Shown piece after piece: positions 9,235 to 17,883 of a stretch of 64,000 nt of DNA. The stretch covers positions 254,041 to 318,040 of the forward strand of contig CAVYQS010000005.1 in NCBI GenBank assembly GCA_963770765.1, in the 5' to 3' direction. This DNA is from CAVPCY01 sp963770765. GTDB lineage: Bacteria; Actinomycetota; Coriobacteriia; Anaerosomatales; PHET01. The position numbers were made by a program, and so were the translations under genes. Below the pieces are notes generated by a model that was not told the origin of the DNA, did not search any database, and was given only the letters and a program-made list of their open reading frames with translations. Positions within the stretch are counted from its first letter, which is position 1, and every line of letters begins with the position of its first letter.

Positions 9235-10071
9235 TCAGATCTGCGGCAGCACCTCGGCCCGTATCTGGCGGTCGAGATCCAGGATCGCGTCACAGATCTC
9301 GATGATGTTCGCGTTGTGTGACCGCTTCTTGCCCAGCAAGGCGAGCTTGTCGGCAAGGTCGCAGATGTCCGCGATCTCCGCGGAGTTGTCGCACAAGACG
9401 AGTTCGCACGCGACCGTCGAATCACGCTGCCACATCGTGAGAGTGCGGCGCTGAACCCCGCGGATGGCGTCGTAGATGGAGTCGATGCGGCTGTCGTCGA
9501 CCTTGCCGAACAGCGCGTCGTTGCTCGACTCGTAGTGCATCAGGTCCCAGACATCAGACACGAGCTGGCGATAGAGCGAGAAGAACGTCGCCCCCGGTGA
9601 GTCGCGGCGGAACGTGGTGGTCAGCTCCGGGTCGATCTCGCGGTTGATGAGCAGCTGGGACGTGATGCGGTAGAGGTTGCGGTGCTCCTCGAGTTCGCGC
9701 ACGTACGTCGCCAGTTTCGCGTCGACCGACTCGGTGTAGATGCGGCGCAGGATGTAGTCTTGCTTGACCGAGGAGATCTTCGCGACCAGCAGGCCCAGGA
9801 AGGCCAGGCCCACCGTCACCTCGAGACCCACGAGTGCGCGGGCCCAGCCGATGGGCCGGATGTCGCCGTATCCCAGCGAGCTGATCGTCACGATCGAGAA
9901 ATAGAGCGCATCGCCGAAGCCGGGGCTTGCGGTGGTGTCATACGTGAAGACGAGCGAGCCGTGCTCGGCGAGCTGCCAGTATCCCACCGCGAAGGCCAGG
10001 ACCGCAGCGGTGAGCGCGAGCAGCATCTTGCCCAGCCCGATCTCGTTGATGACGTGGAGTAGTCGGTTCAC
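9235..10071 (-). CDS. Two-TM potassium channel with large cytosolic domain
   Basis: A 278-residue ion-channel protein. Two membrane helices (about residues 15-33 and 78-99) flank a pore loop with the selectivity filter TISSLGYGD (GYGD at 67-70), the signature of K+ channels. The cytosolic part (100-278) is helical and charged, with no recognisable RCK domain, so the gating ligand is unknown. It faces the polysaccharide deacetylase convergently with a two-base gap and is divergent from purF. Function as a K+ channel is secure from the filter; physiological role is inferred. Confidence 0.88.
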   Translation of the reverse strand: MNRLLHVINEIGLGKMLLALTAAVLAFAVGYWQLAEHGSLVFTYDTTASPGFGDALYFSIVTISSLGYGDIRPIGWARALVGLEVTVGLAFLGLLVAKISSVKQDYILRRIYTESVDAKLATYVRELEEHRNLYRITSQLLINREIDPELTTTFRRDSPGATFFSLYRQLVSDVWDLMHYESSNDALFGKVDDSRIDSIYDAIRGVQRRTLTMWQRDSTVACELVLCDNSAEIADICDLADKLALLGKKRSHNANIIEICDAILDLDRQIRAEVLPQI

Positions 10072-10242
10072 CCGGGTTGCGCTCCTTCACGCGGTGTCAC
10101 CAGCAGTATGCACCGTCCGAGGTCCACCGTGACAGGTGCGGGCACGCGCCGAGCCGCCCCTCGCGACGCGCTCAGTTGGCCCCATCCGTGCTATCCTACG
10201 CGCGTTCCCGCTCCATCGTGGCCACTTGCGAGGACTTCACGC

Positions 10243-11703
10243 ATGAGCTTCGACCCCACCGAGGAACCACTCCTCGCCGATCGACCCGAACACCCGGAAG
10301 AGGCATGTGGCGTCTTTGGCGTCTTCGCCCCCGGGGAGGACGTCGCGCGCCTCACCTACTTCGGCCTTCACGCGCTTCAGCACCGCGGTCAGGAGAGCGC
10401 GGGCATCGCCGTGGGCGACTACGAGACGGTGACCGTCACCAAGAACCTCGGCCTGGTCTCGCGCGTGTTCAAGGAGAGCGACCTGGACTCGCTGACCGGC
10501 GACGTCGCCATCGGTCATACGCGTTACTCCACGACCGGCTCCTCCACGAGCTGGGAGAACGCTCAGCCCCACCTGTCCACGATCGGCCACCAGGTCATCG
10601 CTCTCGCCCATAACGGCAACCTCGTGAACACGCACGAGCTCCGAGAAGAGCTCAAAGGCCGCGGCCTGCGGTTCCGCTCCACGACCGACTCCGAGGTCAT
10701 CGCGACCCTTATCGGCGCGTTCACCCAGGAAAGCAATCACATCCGAACCGGTATCGCCGAGGCCATGAGGCTCATCAGCGGCGCTTACGGTGTCGTGCTC
10801 ATCACCGAGGAAGCCCTGTACGCGTTTCGCGACCCGCACGGGGTGCGCCCCCTCGTCATCGGCGCGCTGGCTGACGACCGGGGTTGGGTCGTGTCGAGCG
10901 AGACATGCGGCCTCGACATCGTGGGCGCCACCTTCATCCGTGACATCGCACCCGGCGAGTCGGTCAAGATCTCTGCCGACGGCGTGGAGTTCCAGCAGGC
11001 GGTGCCGGCCCAGAAGCCTTCCTTGTGCATCTTCGAGTTCGTCTACTTCGCGCGTCCCGACTCCGAGATGTACGACTGCACGCTCTACGAGGCGCGCCGG
11101 CGCATGGGCGAGGCACTTGCTCGGGAAGCCCCTGCCGACGCCGACTTCGTCATGGGAGTCCCCGACTCGGGCATCCCGGCGGCCACGGGCTTCGCGCACC
11201 AGAGCGGACTGCCCTACGGCGAGGGCCTCGCGAAGAACCGCTACGTGGGCCGGACGTTCATCTCGCCCTCGCAGACGCTGCGCCAGCAAGGCATCCGCCT
11301 GAAACTGAACCCGCTGAAGCACGCCATCAAGGGCAAGCGCCTGGTGGTCGTGGACGATTCAATCGTGCGGGGCAACACCACCAAGAAGCTCATCGCGCTG
11401 CTCCGTGAGTCTGGCGCGTCGGAGGTCCATATGCGGATCACGTCGCCCCCGGTCGTGTGGCCGTGCTTCTACGGCATCGACACCGACACCCAGGAGCAGC
11501 TCATCGGTTCGCAGAAGTCGGTCGAGGAGATCCGTGAGTTCGTCGACGCCGACTCGCTTGCCTACCTGTCGCTCGACGCCATGGTCGAGGCGACCGGAGC
11601 CGATAAGGACTCATTCTGTCTGGCCTGTTTCGACGGCAGCTATCCCATCGATATTCCCGAGAGTGTTCGTGACGGGAAGATGGCTCTCGAAAGCTGCAGC
11701 TGA
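10243..11703 (+). CDS. purF: Amidophosphoribosyltransferase PurF
   Basis: A 486-residue glutamine PRPP amidotransferase, the committed first step of purine synthesis. ATG at 10,243 gives a 21-residue propeptide before the catalytic Cys22 (EEACGVFGVF), which becomes the N-terminal nucleophile after processing. A class II glutaminase domain precedes a PRTase domain with the PRPP loop VVVDDSIVRGNT. Cysteines in SLCIFEF, VVWPCFYG and CLACFDG match the [4Fe-4S] ligands of Bacillus-type PurF. The upstream in-frame extension is non-conserved. A GCTATCCT -10-like element lies at 10,190-10,197. The stop overlaps the next gene by one base (TGATG). Confidence 0.96.
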   Translation: MSFDPTEEPLLADRPEHPEEACGVFGVFAPGEDVARLTYFGLHALQHRGQESAGIAVGDYETVTVTKNLGLVSRVFKESDLDSLTGDVAIGHTRYSTTGSSTSWENAQPHLSTIGHQVIALAHNGNLVNTHELREELKGRGLRFRSTTDSEVIATLIGAFTQESNHIRTGIAEAMRLISGAYGVVLITEEALYAFRDPHGVRPLVIGALADDRGWVVSSETCGLDIVGATFIRDIAPGESVKISADGVEFQQAVPAQKPSLCIFEFVYFARPDSEMYDCTLYEARRRMGEALAREAPADADFVMGVPDSGIPAATGFAHQSGLPYGEGLAKNRYVGRTFISPSQTLRQQGIRLKLNPLKHAIKGKRLVVVDDSIVRGNTTKKLIALLRESGASEVHMRITSPPVVWPCFYGIDTDTQEQLIGSQKSVEEIREFVDADSLAYLSLDAMVEATGADKDSFCLACFDGSYPIDIPESVRDGKMALESCS

Positions 11704-13652
11704 TGAGACTCAAGCACAGCGACTACTTCGTTCTCACCGTGATGGTACTCGCCGTCGCGAAAGCGGTCTTGACCCGCTATCTCGCGCTGGGCTCGACGAA
11801 CATCCCCGTCGGCGTGGTGCTCGAGATGTCGGCGATCGTGCTGTTCATCTGCGTGGTCGATGTTCTGCCGAGTCGCCGGAGACCGCTGATCACCGTCGCC
11901 GCGTACACAGGGCTCGTGCTTCTGATGTGGGCGAACCTGATCTACATCCGCGCATTCGACCAGATCGTCGACCCCGGTATGCTGCAGGCCGCAGGTCAGG
12001 TGGGAACGGTGGCCGACATCGTCCTCGATCTCATGATGCCCGTGCACCTGTTCTACATCCTCGACATCCCGCTGCTCGTGCTCTGGGCGAGCGATCTGGT
12101 CACGTTCGAGTCGCCGCGGCCCCGGCGAAGCAAGCTGTTCGCCGCGATGGGCGCGGTGGCTCTGGTGCTCACGGTGATCCAGGTGGGCATCGTCACACGC
12201 ATCCCCTCGGCGATGGACAGCATCGCGGTCGCTCGACGCCGCGGCCTGAGCGCCTACCAGATAGCCTCGTTCGCGCGGGGCGAGGATCCGGCCTACGCGT
12301 CGGTGGCGCCACCACCACCTGCGGGGAGCGTGCAACTGTCGCCGGGTGCGGCCATGCAGCAGCGCATCGACGCCTTCCGCTCTGTCGAGCCCACCGGAAG
12401 GGTCGGCGGCGTGGCCTCCGGTGCCTACGCCGACGCCAACGTGATCATGATCCAGGTCGAAGCGCTCCAGGAGATGGCGTACGGCTCCTACTACCGGGGC
12501 CAGGAGATCACACCCAACCTGAACAAGATGGCCGACGATTCCTGGGTGTGCACCAACGCCTTCTCGCAGAGCGGGGTGGGCAACACGTCAGACTCCGAGT
12601 TCACCGCCAACACCTCTTTGCTTCAGCCGGTGGGCAAGGCCGCGGTGCTCGAGTACGTGGATCGCGAGATCCCGTCGATTCCGCGGCTGCTCAACGACAA
12701 GGGCTACCGCACTGTGACGATGCACGGCAACGATGTCGCCTTCTGGAACCGCAAGGAGCTCTACGCATCGCTCGGGTTCCAGCAGTACTACGACCGTGCG
12801 GACATCGGCACCGTCGACCAGATGTACCGAGGCGCCTCCGATGAGGCCTTCTTCGCCGCTGCGGAGCGCATCATCCTCAACGACCTCGGACGACAGAAGC
12901 CGCTCTACGCGAACCTCATCACGATGTCATCCCACGCACCCTACACTCATGTGCCGTACGACCGCCGCCCGGTCCAGGTTCCCGAATCGCTGCGCGAGAG
13001 CAAGGCCGCCAACTGGGTGGGGGCGATCAGCTACGCCGACATGGCGCTGGGGGACTTCCTCGGGTGGCTCAAGGAGACCGGGCTCTACGACACGTCGATC
13101 GTGATCGTCTACGGCGACCACCAGGCCATCAAGGAACTCGACATCACGGGTGCAGACAAGCAGATCGTCGAGAAGCTTCTGGGGCACCGCTACACCCAGG
13201 TGGATCGGCAGAAGGTACCGCTTCTCATCCACCTGCCGGGACAGACCGACGGCGGCGTGATCAACTCGACCGTGGGCATCACCGACATCGCACCCACGGT
13301 GGCCGACCTGCTCGGAGTCGACATGAGCGAGACTCCGCATCTGGGCCGGAGCATCTTCGCCACCCCGGCCGATCCCCTCGTCATCACCCGCGGGCACTTC
13401 CCGGCGGGGTCGTTCCTCAACGATCGCGTGGCGTTCATGCCCGAGCTCACCTTCGAGGACGGGACCGCCCTGCGGCTCGCCGACGGTGGCAAGGTCACGC
13501 CCTCGGCTACCGAGAAGGCCGACTTCGAGCGAGCGCTCGAGCTCTCCCAGCTGTCCGAGCAGTGGGTGCGCAGCTTGCCCATACGCCCGGACGCCGGGGA
13601 CATCAAGGACGCGGTCATCCCCAAGGGCGTCAAGAGAGTCCCTGGCGAGTGA
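11703..13652 (+). CDS. LTA synthase-family sulfatase-fold membrane enzyme
   Basis: A 649-residue membrane protein with about five N-terminal helices (residues 8-165), a linker, and an extracellular alkaline-phosphatase-fold domain. The LtaS-type metal and nucleophile positions are visible: E253 in QVEALQ, T295 in GVGNTSDSEF (nucleophile), the MHGND segment and YGDHQAI. LtaS enzymes transfer phosphoglycerol from phosphatidylglycerol to build lipoteichoic acid; related enzymes modify other glycans, so the product here could be another phosphoglycerol polymer. The ATG overlaps the purF stop, and the stop overlaps the next gene, so it is cotranscribed with purF although functionally unrelated. 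Confidence 0.85.
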   Translation: MRLKHSDYFVLTVMVLAVAKAVLTRYLALGSTNIPVGVVLEMSAIVLFICVVDVLPSRRRPLITVAAYTGLVLLMWANLIYIRAFDQIVDPGMLQAAGQVGTVADIVLDLMMPVHLFYILDIPLLVLWASDLVTFESPRPRRSKLFAAMGAVALVLTVIQVGIVTRIPSAMDSIAVARRRGLSAYQIASFARGEDPAYASVAPPPPAGSVQLSPGAAMQQRIDAFRSVEPTGRVGGVASGAYADANVIMIQVEALQEMAYGSYYRGQEITPNLNKMADDSWVCTNAFSQSGVGNTSDSEFTANTSLLQPVGKAAVLEYVDREIPSIPRLLNDKGYRTVTMHGNDVAFWNRKELYASLGFQQYYDRADIGTVDQMYRGASDEAFFAAAERIILNDLGRQKPLYANLITMSSHAPYTHVPYDRRPVQVPESLRESKAANWVGAISYADMALGDFLGWLKETGLYDTSIVIVYGDHQAIKELDITGADKQIVEKLLGHRYTQVDRQKVPLLIHLPGQTDGGVINSTVGITDIAPTVADLLGVDMSETPHLGRSIFATPADPLVITRGHFPAGSFLNDRVAFMPELTFEDGTALRLADGGKVTPSATEKADFERALELSQLSEQWVRSLPIRPDAGDIKDAVIPKGVKRVPGE

Positions 13653-14080
13653 GCGAGATGCTCGGCGCGCTTGAGGCCGGCGCTGTGCTCGCGGCCGCCT
13701 ACAACCCTGTCTTCGCCGGCGTCTTCTCGGCGGTGTGCGCGGTGTTGTGCGCACGGCGCGGCAGGCCGGGACGCACCGCCTTGGGAGTCGGGATCCTGGT
13801 GGCGGGCTGGCTGCTGGGAGACGGCATGCGGACGATCGCCTCGGCGCGTGATCTGGCAGACGGTGCGGGCGCGCTTCTGCCCTCGGCGGCGGTCGGTCTG
13901 AACGGAGCCGCCATCGGGCTGTGGGCGGTGCTGGGTTTCTGCGTGGGCTACGTCTTCCCCGCGTGGGCGGGCGCGTTCGTGGGGCGGCGCGTCACCTTCG
14001 GTACCGGCTGGCTCGCGGCCGGCGTGGTGAGCGTGACATGCTCGGGTCTGGTGGCGATGCTGGTGTCCCGGTGGGGGTGA
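13649..14080 (+). CDS. Hydrophobic membrane protein, function unknown
   Basis: A 143-residue protein starting at a GTG that overlaps the upstream stop (GTGA); an ATG three codons later is possible. It has about four predicted membrane helices rich in Ala, Gly and Val, and no catalytic motif. Position directly behind the LTA-synthase-like gene hints at an accessory envelope role, but nothing in the sequence confirms it. Confidence 0.65.
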   Translation: MSEMLGALEAGAVLAAAYNPVFAGVFSAVCAVLCARRGRPGRTALGVGILVAGWLLGDGMRTIASARDLADGAGALLPSAAVGLNGAAIGLWAVLGFCVGYVFPAWAGAFVGRRVTFGTGWLAAGVVSVTCSGLVAMLVSRWG

Positions 14081-14140
14081 TGCGCGATCGACTCCCGAGC
14101 CTGCGGGCCATTCGGGCCGCACCGCGACACCGCCCTGCGC

Positions 14141-14146
14141 TAGAAT
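14141..14146 (+). promoter_or_regulatory. Putative -10 element for purM
   Basis: TAGAAT in the context GCGCTAGAAT, 68 bases before the purM start. It resembles the elements before purL, purF and purH. No clear -35 is seen. Confidence 0.3.
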
Positions 14147-14213
14147 CCAACTCGCGGGCGCCCGTGTGCGAGCGTACCGCTGTCGACCCGTCACCACAGC
14201 ATCCGGAGCGATC

Positions 14214-15269
14214 ATGACCGAGGACCCGCGCAAACCCGTCACGTACCGCGATGCCGGCGTGGACACCGCCGAGGGAGCGCGCGCGGTCGAGGCGATCCGC
14301 GACGCGGTCCGCTCCACGTACCGCCCCGAGGTCATCGGCGATATCGGCGGCTTCGGTGGGCTCTTCTCGGCGGCGGCGTTCAAGGAGATGGCCGACCCGG
14401 TCATGGTGAGCGGCACCGACGGGGTGGGCACCAAGCTCAAGCTCGCGCAGTTGCTCGACAGACACGACACGGTGGGCATCGACCTGGTGGCCATGTGCGC
14501 GAACGACATCCTGGTCTCAGGCGCCGAACCGCTGTTCTTCCTCGACTACGTCGCCGTGGGCAGACTCGACTCCGAGCGCATGGCCGCGATCGTGAGCGGC
14601 ATCGCCGAGGGCTGCAAGCAGGCGGGCTGCGCGCTGGTCGGCGGCGAGATGGCCGAGCACCCCGGCACGATGGAACCGGACGACTACGACCTCTCCGGCT
14701 TCTGCGTGGGCGTGGTCGACCGTCCCGCGATGATCACCGGTGAGGCGGTCAAGCCCGGCGACGTGGTGCTGGGACTCGCGTCGAGCGGCCTGCACTCCAA
14801 CGGCTTCTCGCTCGTGCGACGCGCAGTGGTCGAGGATCGCGAGGCCGAACTCGCGCTGCCCCGGGTCGACCTGGGTGGCAAGACGCTGGGAGAGGCGCTG
14901 CTGACGCCCACACGGCTCTATGTGAAGCCGGTGCTGGGGCTGCTGAGAAGCGGTGTACCGGTCAGTGCGATGGCGCACATCACCGGGGGCGGCATCACCG
15001 AGAACCTCGACCGCGTTCTCCCTCACGATTGCGATGCGGTCGTCTACCGCGCGTCGTGGCCGGTACCGCGCGTCATTCAGACCGTTGTCGATTCGGCGTC
15101 GCTTCCCCAAGATGAGGCGTACAAGACGTTCAACATGGGTGTCGGCTTCGCCATCGTGCTGGACAAGAAGAGCGCACCCGAGGCAGCGGCGAAGCTGCGG
15201 GCGGCAGGGGAGACCGTGTGGGAGATCGGTGAGATAGCGCAGGGCTCGCGTACGGTGGTCTACCGGTGA
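14214..15269 (+). CDS. purM: Phosphoribosylformylglycinamidine cyclo-ligase PurM
   Basis: A 351-residue AIR synthetase, step five of purine synthesis: ATP-dependent ring closure of FGAM. Diagnostic segments are TYRDAGVD, GDIGGFGGLFS, SGTDGVGTKLKLA, and NDILVSGAEPLFFLDY, with an AIRS C-terminal domain ending in NMGVGFA. The ATG at 14,214 follows a GGAGCG ribosome site; the frame is open upstream without conserved sequence. The stop overlaps purN by four bases, the common purMN arrangement. Confidence 0.96.
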   Translation: MTEDPRKPVTYRDAGVDTAEGARAVEAIRDAVRSTYRPEVIGDIGGFGGLFSAAAFKEMADPVMVSGTDGVGTKLKLAQLLDRHDTVGIDLVAMCANDILVSGAEPLFFLDYVAVGRLDSERMAAIVSGIAEGCKQAGCALVGGEMAEHPGTMEPDDYDLSGFCVGVVDRPAMITGEAVKPGDVVLGLASSGLHSNGFSLVRRAVVEDREAELALPRVDLGGKTLGEALLTPTRLYVKPVLGLLRSGVPVSAMAHITGGGITENLDRVLPHDCDAVVYRASWPVPRVIQTVVDSASLPQDEAYKTFNMGVGFAIVLDKKSAPEAAAKLRAAGETVWEIGEIAQGSRTVVYR

Positions 15270-15877
15270 GCGCGCTCACCCTCGGCGTCCTGGTCTCCGG
15301 CTCGGGTACCAACCTGCAGGCGATCATCGACGCCATCGAAGCCGAGACGCTCGATGCGACCGTCTCGGTGGTCATCTCGAACCGCGAGACGGCCCGGGGG
15401 CTCGGCCGCGCGCGCCGTCACGGCATCGACGCGGTCTTCCTCGACCCCTGCGCGTTCAACTCGCCGCACGACTACAACATCGCGTTGCGAGACGCGCTCG
15501 AGGCCCGCGAGGTCGACCTGGTGGTGATGGCGGGCTACATGAAGCTGCTCGGCAAGGCGGTACTCGACGCCTATCCGAACCGGGTTCTCAACCTGCATCC
15601 GGCGCTGCTGCCGAGCTTCCCGGGCGCCAATGGCATCGGCGACGCCTTCGCCTACGGGGTCAAGGTGACCGGTATCACGGTGCACTTCGCGAGCGAGGTG
15701 TTCGACGAAGGCCCGATCATCGCCCAGGAGGTCGTCCGGATCGACGAGGCCGACACCGTCGAATCGCTCGAGGCCAAGATCCACGAGGCCGAGCACCGGC
15801 TCTACCCGGCCGTCATCCAGCTCATCTCGGAGGGTCGCGTGAGCGTCGACGGGCGCAAGGTCCGCATCTCGGGCTAG
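15266..15877 (+). CDS. purN: Phosphoribosylglycinamide formyltransferase PurN
   Basis: A 203-residue GAR transformylase using 10-formyl-tetrahydrofolate (step three of the pathway). Seen: phosphate-binding SGSGTNLQAI near the N-terminus, catalytic NLHPALLPSFPG (Asn and His) and the Asp in EVFDEGPIIAQE. Starts at GTG within the purM stop (GTGA), so it is translationally coupled. Normal family length. Confidence 0.95.
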   Translation: MSALTLGVLVSGSGTNLQAIIDAIEAETLDATVSVVISNRETARGLGRARRHGIDAVFLDPCAFNSPHDYNIALRDALEAREVDLVVMAGYMKLLGKAVLDAYPNRVLNLHPALLPSFPGANGIGDAFAYGVKVTGITVHFASEVFDEGPIIAQEVVRIDEADTVESLEAKIHEAEHRLYPAVIQLISEGRVSVDGRKVRISG

Positions 15878-15886
15878 GAGTTCGCC

Positions 15887-16432
15887 ATGGATATCCTCAC
15901 CGCGATCGGACTGGCGCTGCCCGCGGGACTCAACGCCTACATCCCGCTGCTCGGCCTCGCTCTCGCCCAGCGCTTCGGCGTGGTCGCGTTGGCGGAGCCG
16001 TGGAGCCAACTGGGCGAGTGGTGGGCGATCGCGCTCATCTCGGTGTTTCTGATCGTGGAGGTGCTCGCCGACAAGGTCCCCGCGGTCGACAGCGTCAACG
16101 ACGCGGTGCAGACGGTGGTGCGCCCCGCGGCGGGGGCCATCGTCGCGGTGGCGGCGAGCGGACAGGCGGGACAGAACTACACGCTCGTGATGGTTGCGCT
16201 CGGTATCGTTCTCGCGGGCGGTGTGCACCTCGTGAAGGCGAGCGCGCGCCCGGTCATCAACGCCGTGAGCGGGGGCACCGGTGCACCCGTCGCCAGCACT
16301 GCCGAGGACGCCGCCGCGGCCTCGGCGACTCTGATCGCGCTGCTCATCCCGGTGCTTGTCGTCGCGGTCATCGCCGCGTGCATCGTGTTCGCCGTGTGGG
16401 TGTACCGGAAGCGGCGCGCCAGGACGCTGTAG
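15887..16432 (+). CDS. DUF4126-type membrane protein
   Basis: A 181-residue protein with about five hydrophobic segments, opening with GLALPAGLNAYIPLL, the hallmark of the DUF4126 family of inner-membrane proteins. No biochemical function is known for the family. It follows purN by nine bases, with an AGGAG ribosome site overlapping the purN stop region, so it is probably in the purMN transcript. A C-terminal positive tail (RKRRARTL) marks the cytoplasmic end. Confidence 0.75.
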   Translation: MDILTAIGLALPAGLNAYIPLLGLALAQRFGVVALAEPWSQLGEWWAIALISVFLIVEVLADKVPAVDSVNDAVQTVVRPAAGAIVAVAASGQAGQNYTLVMVALGIVLAGGVHLVKASARPVINAVSGGTGAPVASTAEDAAAASATLIALLIPVLVVAVIAACIVFAVWVYRKRRARTL

Positions 16433-16465
16433 GTGCGCGGCTTCTCACTGCATAGCGGACCCTGC

Positions 16466-16471
16466 TATATT
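16466..16471 (+). promoter_or_regulatory. Putative -10 element for the binding-protein gene
   Basis: TATATT in the context CCTGCTATATT, 57 bases before the start at 16,528. It matches the GCTAnnnT style of the purine gene promoters nearby. No clear -35 element. Confidence 0.3.
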
Positions 16472-16527
16472 CATCGTCTGTGCTCCGACTTTGGGGCAAG
16501 CAACCACGCAAGGGGAAGGGAGCCAGC

Positions 16528-17691
16528 ATGACGCATACGGCTCGCAAGATGGCTGCGCTGCTCGCCACGTTCGCGCTCGCCGCGAGTGCGGTGGGATGCA
16601 CGGCGCAGCCTGCCGAGGAGCCCGCGGATGGCGCTGTAGAGGCGACCACCGTCAAGATCGGCTTCGCAGCACCGCTCACCGGCGACAACGCGCTGTACGG
16701 TCAGGGCATGAAGCGCGCTGTCGAGCTCGCGATCGGCGAAGCGAACGCGTCTGAGGACGCGAAGGCCCAAGGCATCACGTTCGAGATCAGGGCCGAGGAC
16801 GACGCCGCCGATCCCAAGCAGGCGGTCAACGTCGCGAACGCTTTGGCGGCCGACGCTGCAGTCGTGGCGCTGGTCGGGCACTTCAACTCGGGATGCTCGA
16901 TCCCGGCGTCGCCGGTCTACAACGAGGCCGGCATGGCGATGGTCACGGTCTCGTCGAACCCCCAGCTCACCGCTCAGGGTTACGACGTCGTGAACCGCAT
17001 CGTGGCCAAGGACGACGCGCAGGGTGGTTTCGCGGGTGCCATGGCGATGGACATGGGCTTCAAGGAGATCGCGATCATCGACGATGCGACTCCCTACGGC
17101 CAGGGCCTGGCAGCCGAGTTCAAGACCGCGTTCACCGCTGCAGGCGGTACGGTCGTCTCGGAAGACCGCATCCAGCCTAAAGAGGTGGACTTCTCGGCGC
17201 TCGTGACCAAGCTCAAGCAGGCCGGCCCGGCGGCGGTCTACTACGCCGGCGCCCACACCGAGGGCGCGCTGATCACCAAGCAGATGAGCGAAGCGGGCCT
17301 CAAGGTCCCGGTCATCGGCGGCGACATGCTCTACACCCCGGAGTACATCAAGATCGCTGGTGCCGATAACGCCGAGGGCGACATCGCCACGTCGTTGGGT
17401 CTGCCTCTCGAGCAGCAGCCCTTGGGCGCCGAGTTCCTCGAGAAGTACGAAGCCGAGTTCGGGCAGGCACCTGAGGCCTACGACAGCTACGCCTACGACG
17501 CCGCGAAGGTCATCATCGCCGCGGTGCTCGAGGTCGGGGCCGACCGCACTGCGGTCGCCCAGGCCATTCGTGCCGGCAGCGTCGACGGGGTCACCGGTGT
17601 GGTCGCCTTCGACGAGAACGGCGACAACAAGCAGCAGGTCATCTCGGCCTTCAAGGTCGAGGGCGGCGAGTGGAAGCAGATCCAGCAGTAG
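16528..17691 (+). CDS. Branched-chain-amino-acid-type ABC transporter substrate-binding lipoprotein
   Basis: A 387-residue periplasmic-binding-fold type I protein. It has a lipoprotein signal with lipobox ASAVGC, then VKIGFAAPLTGDNALYGQGM, typical of LivJ-like proteins, and the domain continues to the C-terminus. ATG at 16,528 follows a strong AAGGGGAAGGGAG ribosome site. These proteins capture amino acids or related small molecules outside the membrane. No permease or ATPase genes accompany it, and a terminator follows at once, so it is a single-gene unit that must borrow a transporter or act as a sensor. The ligand is unknown. Confidence 0.9.
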   Translation: MTHTARKMAALLATFALAASAVGCTAQPAEEPADGAVEATTVKIGFAAPLTGDNALYGQGMKRAVELAIGEANASEDAKAQGITFEIRAEDDAADPKQAVNVANALAADAAVVALVGHFNSGCSIPASPVYNEAGMAMVTVSSNPQLTAQGYDVVNRIVAKDDAQGGFAGAMAMDMGFKEIAIIDDATPYGQGLAAEFKTAFTAAGGTVVSEDRIQPKEVDFSALVTKLKQAGPAAVYYAGAHTEGALITKQMSEAGLKVPVIGGDMLYTPEYIKIAGADNAEGDIATSLGLPLEQQPLGAEFLEKYEAEFGQAPEAYDSYAYDAAKVIIAAVLEVGADRTAVAQAIRAGSVDGVTGVVAFDENGDNKQQVISAFKVEGGEWKQIQQ

Positions 17692-17717
17692 GATCCGCTC
17701 GATACCAGTCGTGATGG

Positions 17718-17757
17718 GAGCCGGCTTTCCGAAAGGGGAGCCGGCTTCTTGCTTCTC
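17718..17757 (+). terminator. Rho-independent terminator
   Basis: A 13-bp stem (17,718-17,730 with 17,735-17,747, two G-U pairs) around the loop GAAA, followed by TCTTGCTTCT. It ends the binding-protein transcript. Confidence 0.75.
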
Positions 17758-17844
17758 GTGAACTGATTCTTGAGCCGAGCGCGGTGTCCGGGCGCGGAGT
17801 CTGGCGAGACCGGGTATCTGCGCGCGGCCGGGAAGGGGAGAGGG

Positions 17845-17883
17845 GTTCCTATCAGTTCCTATTGGAGGTATTCTGGTTCCTAT
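17845..17883 (+). repeat. Triple GTTCCTAT direct repeat, probable operator
   Basis: GTTCCTAT occurs at 17,845-17,852, 17,855-17,862 and 17,876-17,883. Offsets of 10 and 21 bp place the copies on one face of the helix, and the last covers the ATG of an excisionase-type HTH gene. This is the expected geometry for a small HTH protein controlling its own gene. The repeat is seen; regulation is inferred. Confidence 0.5.
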
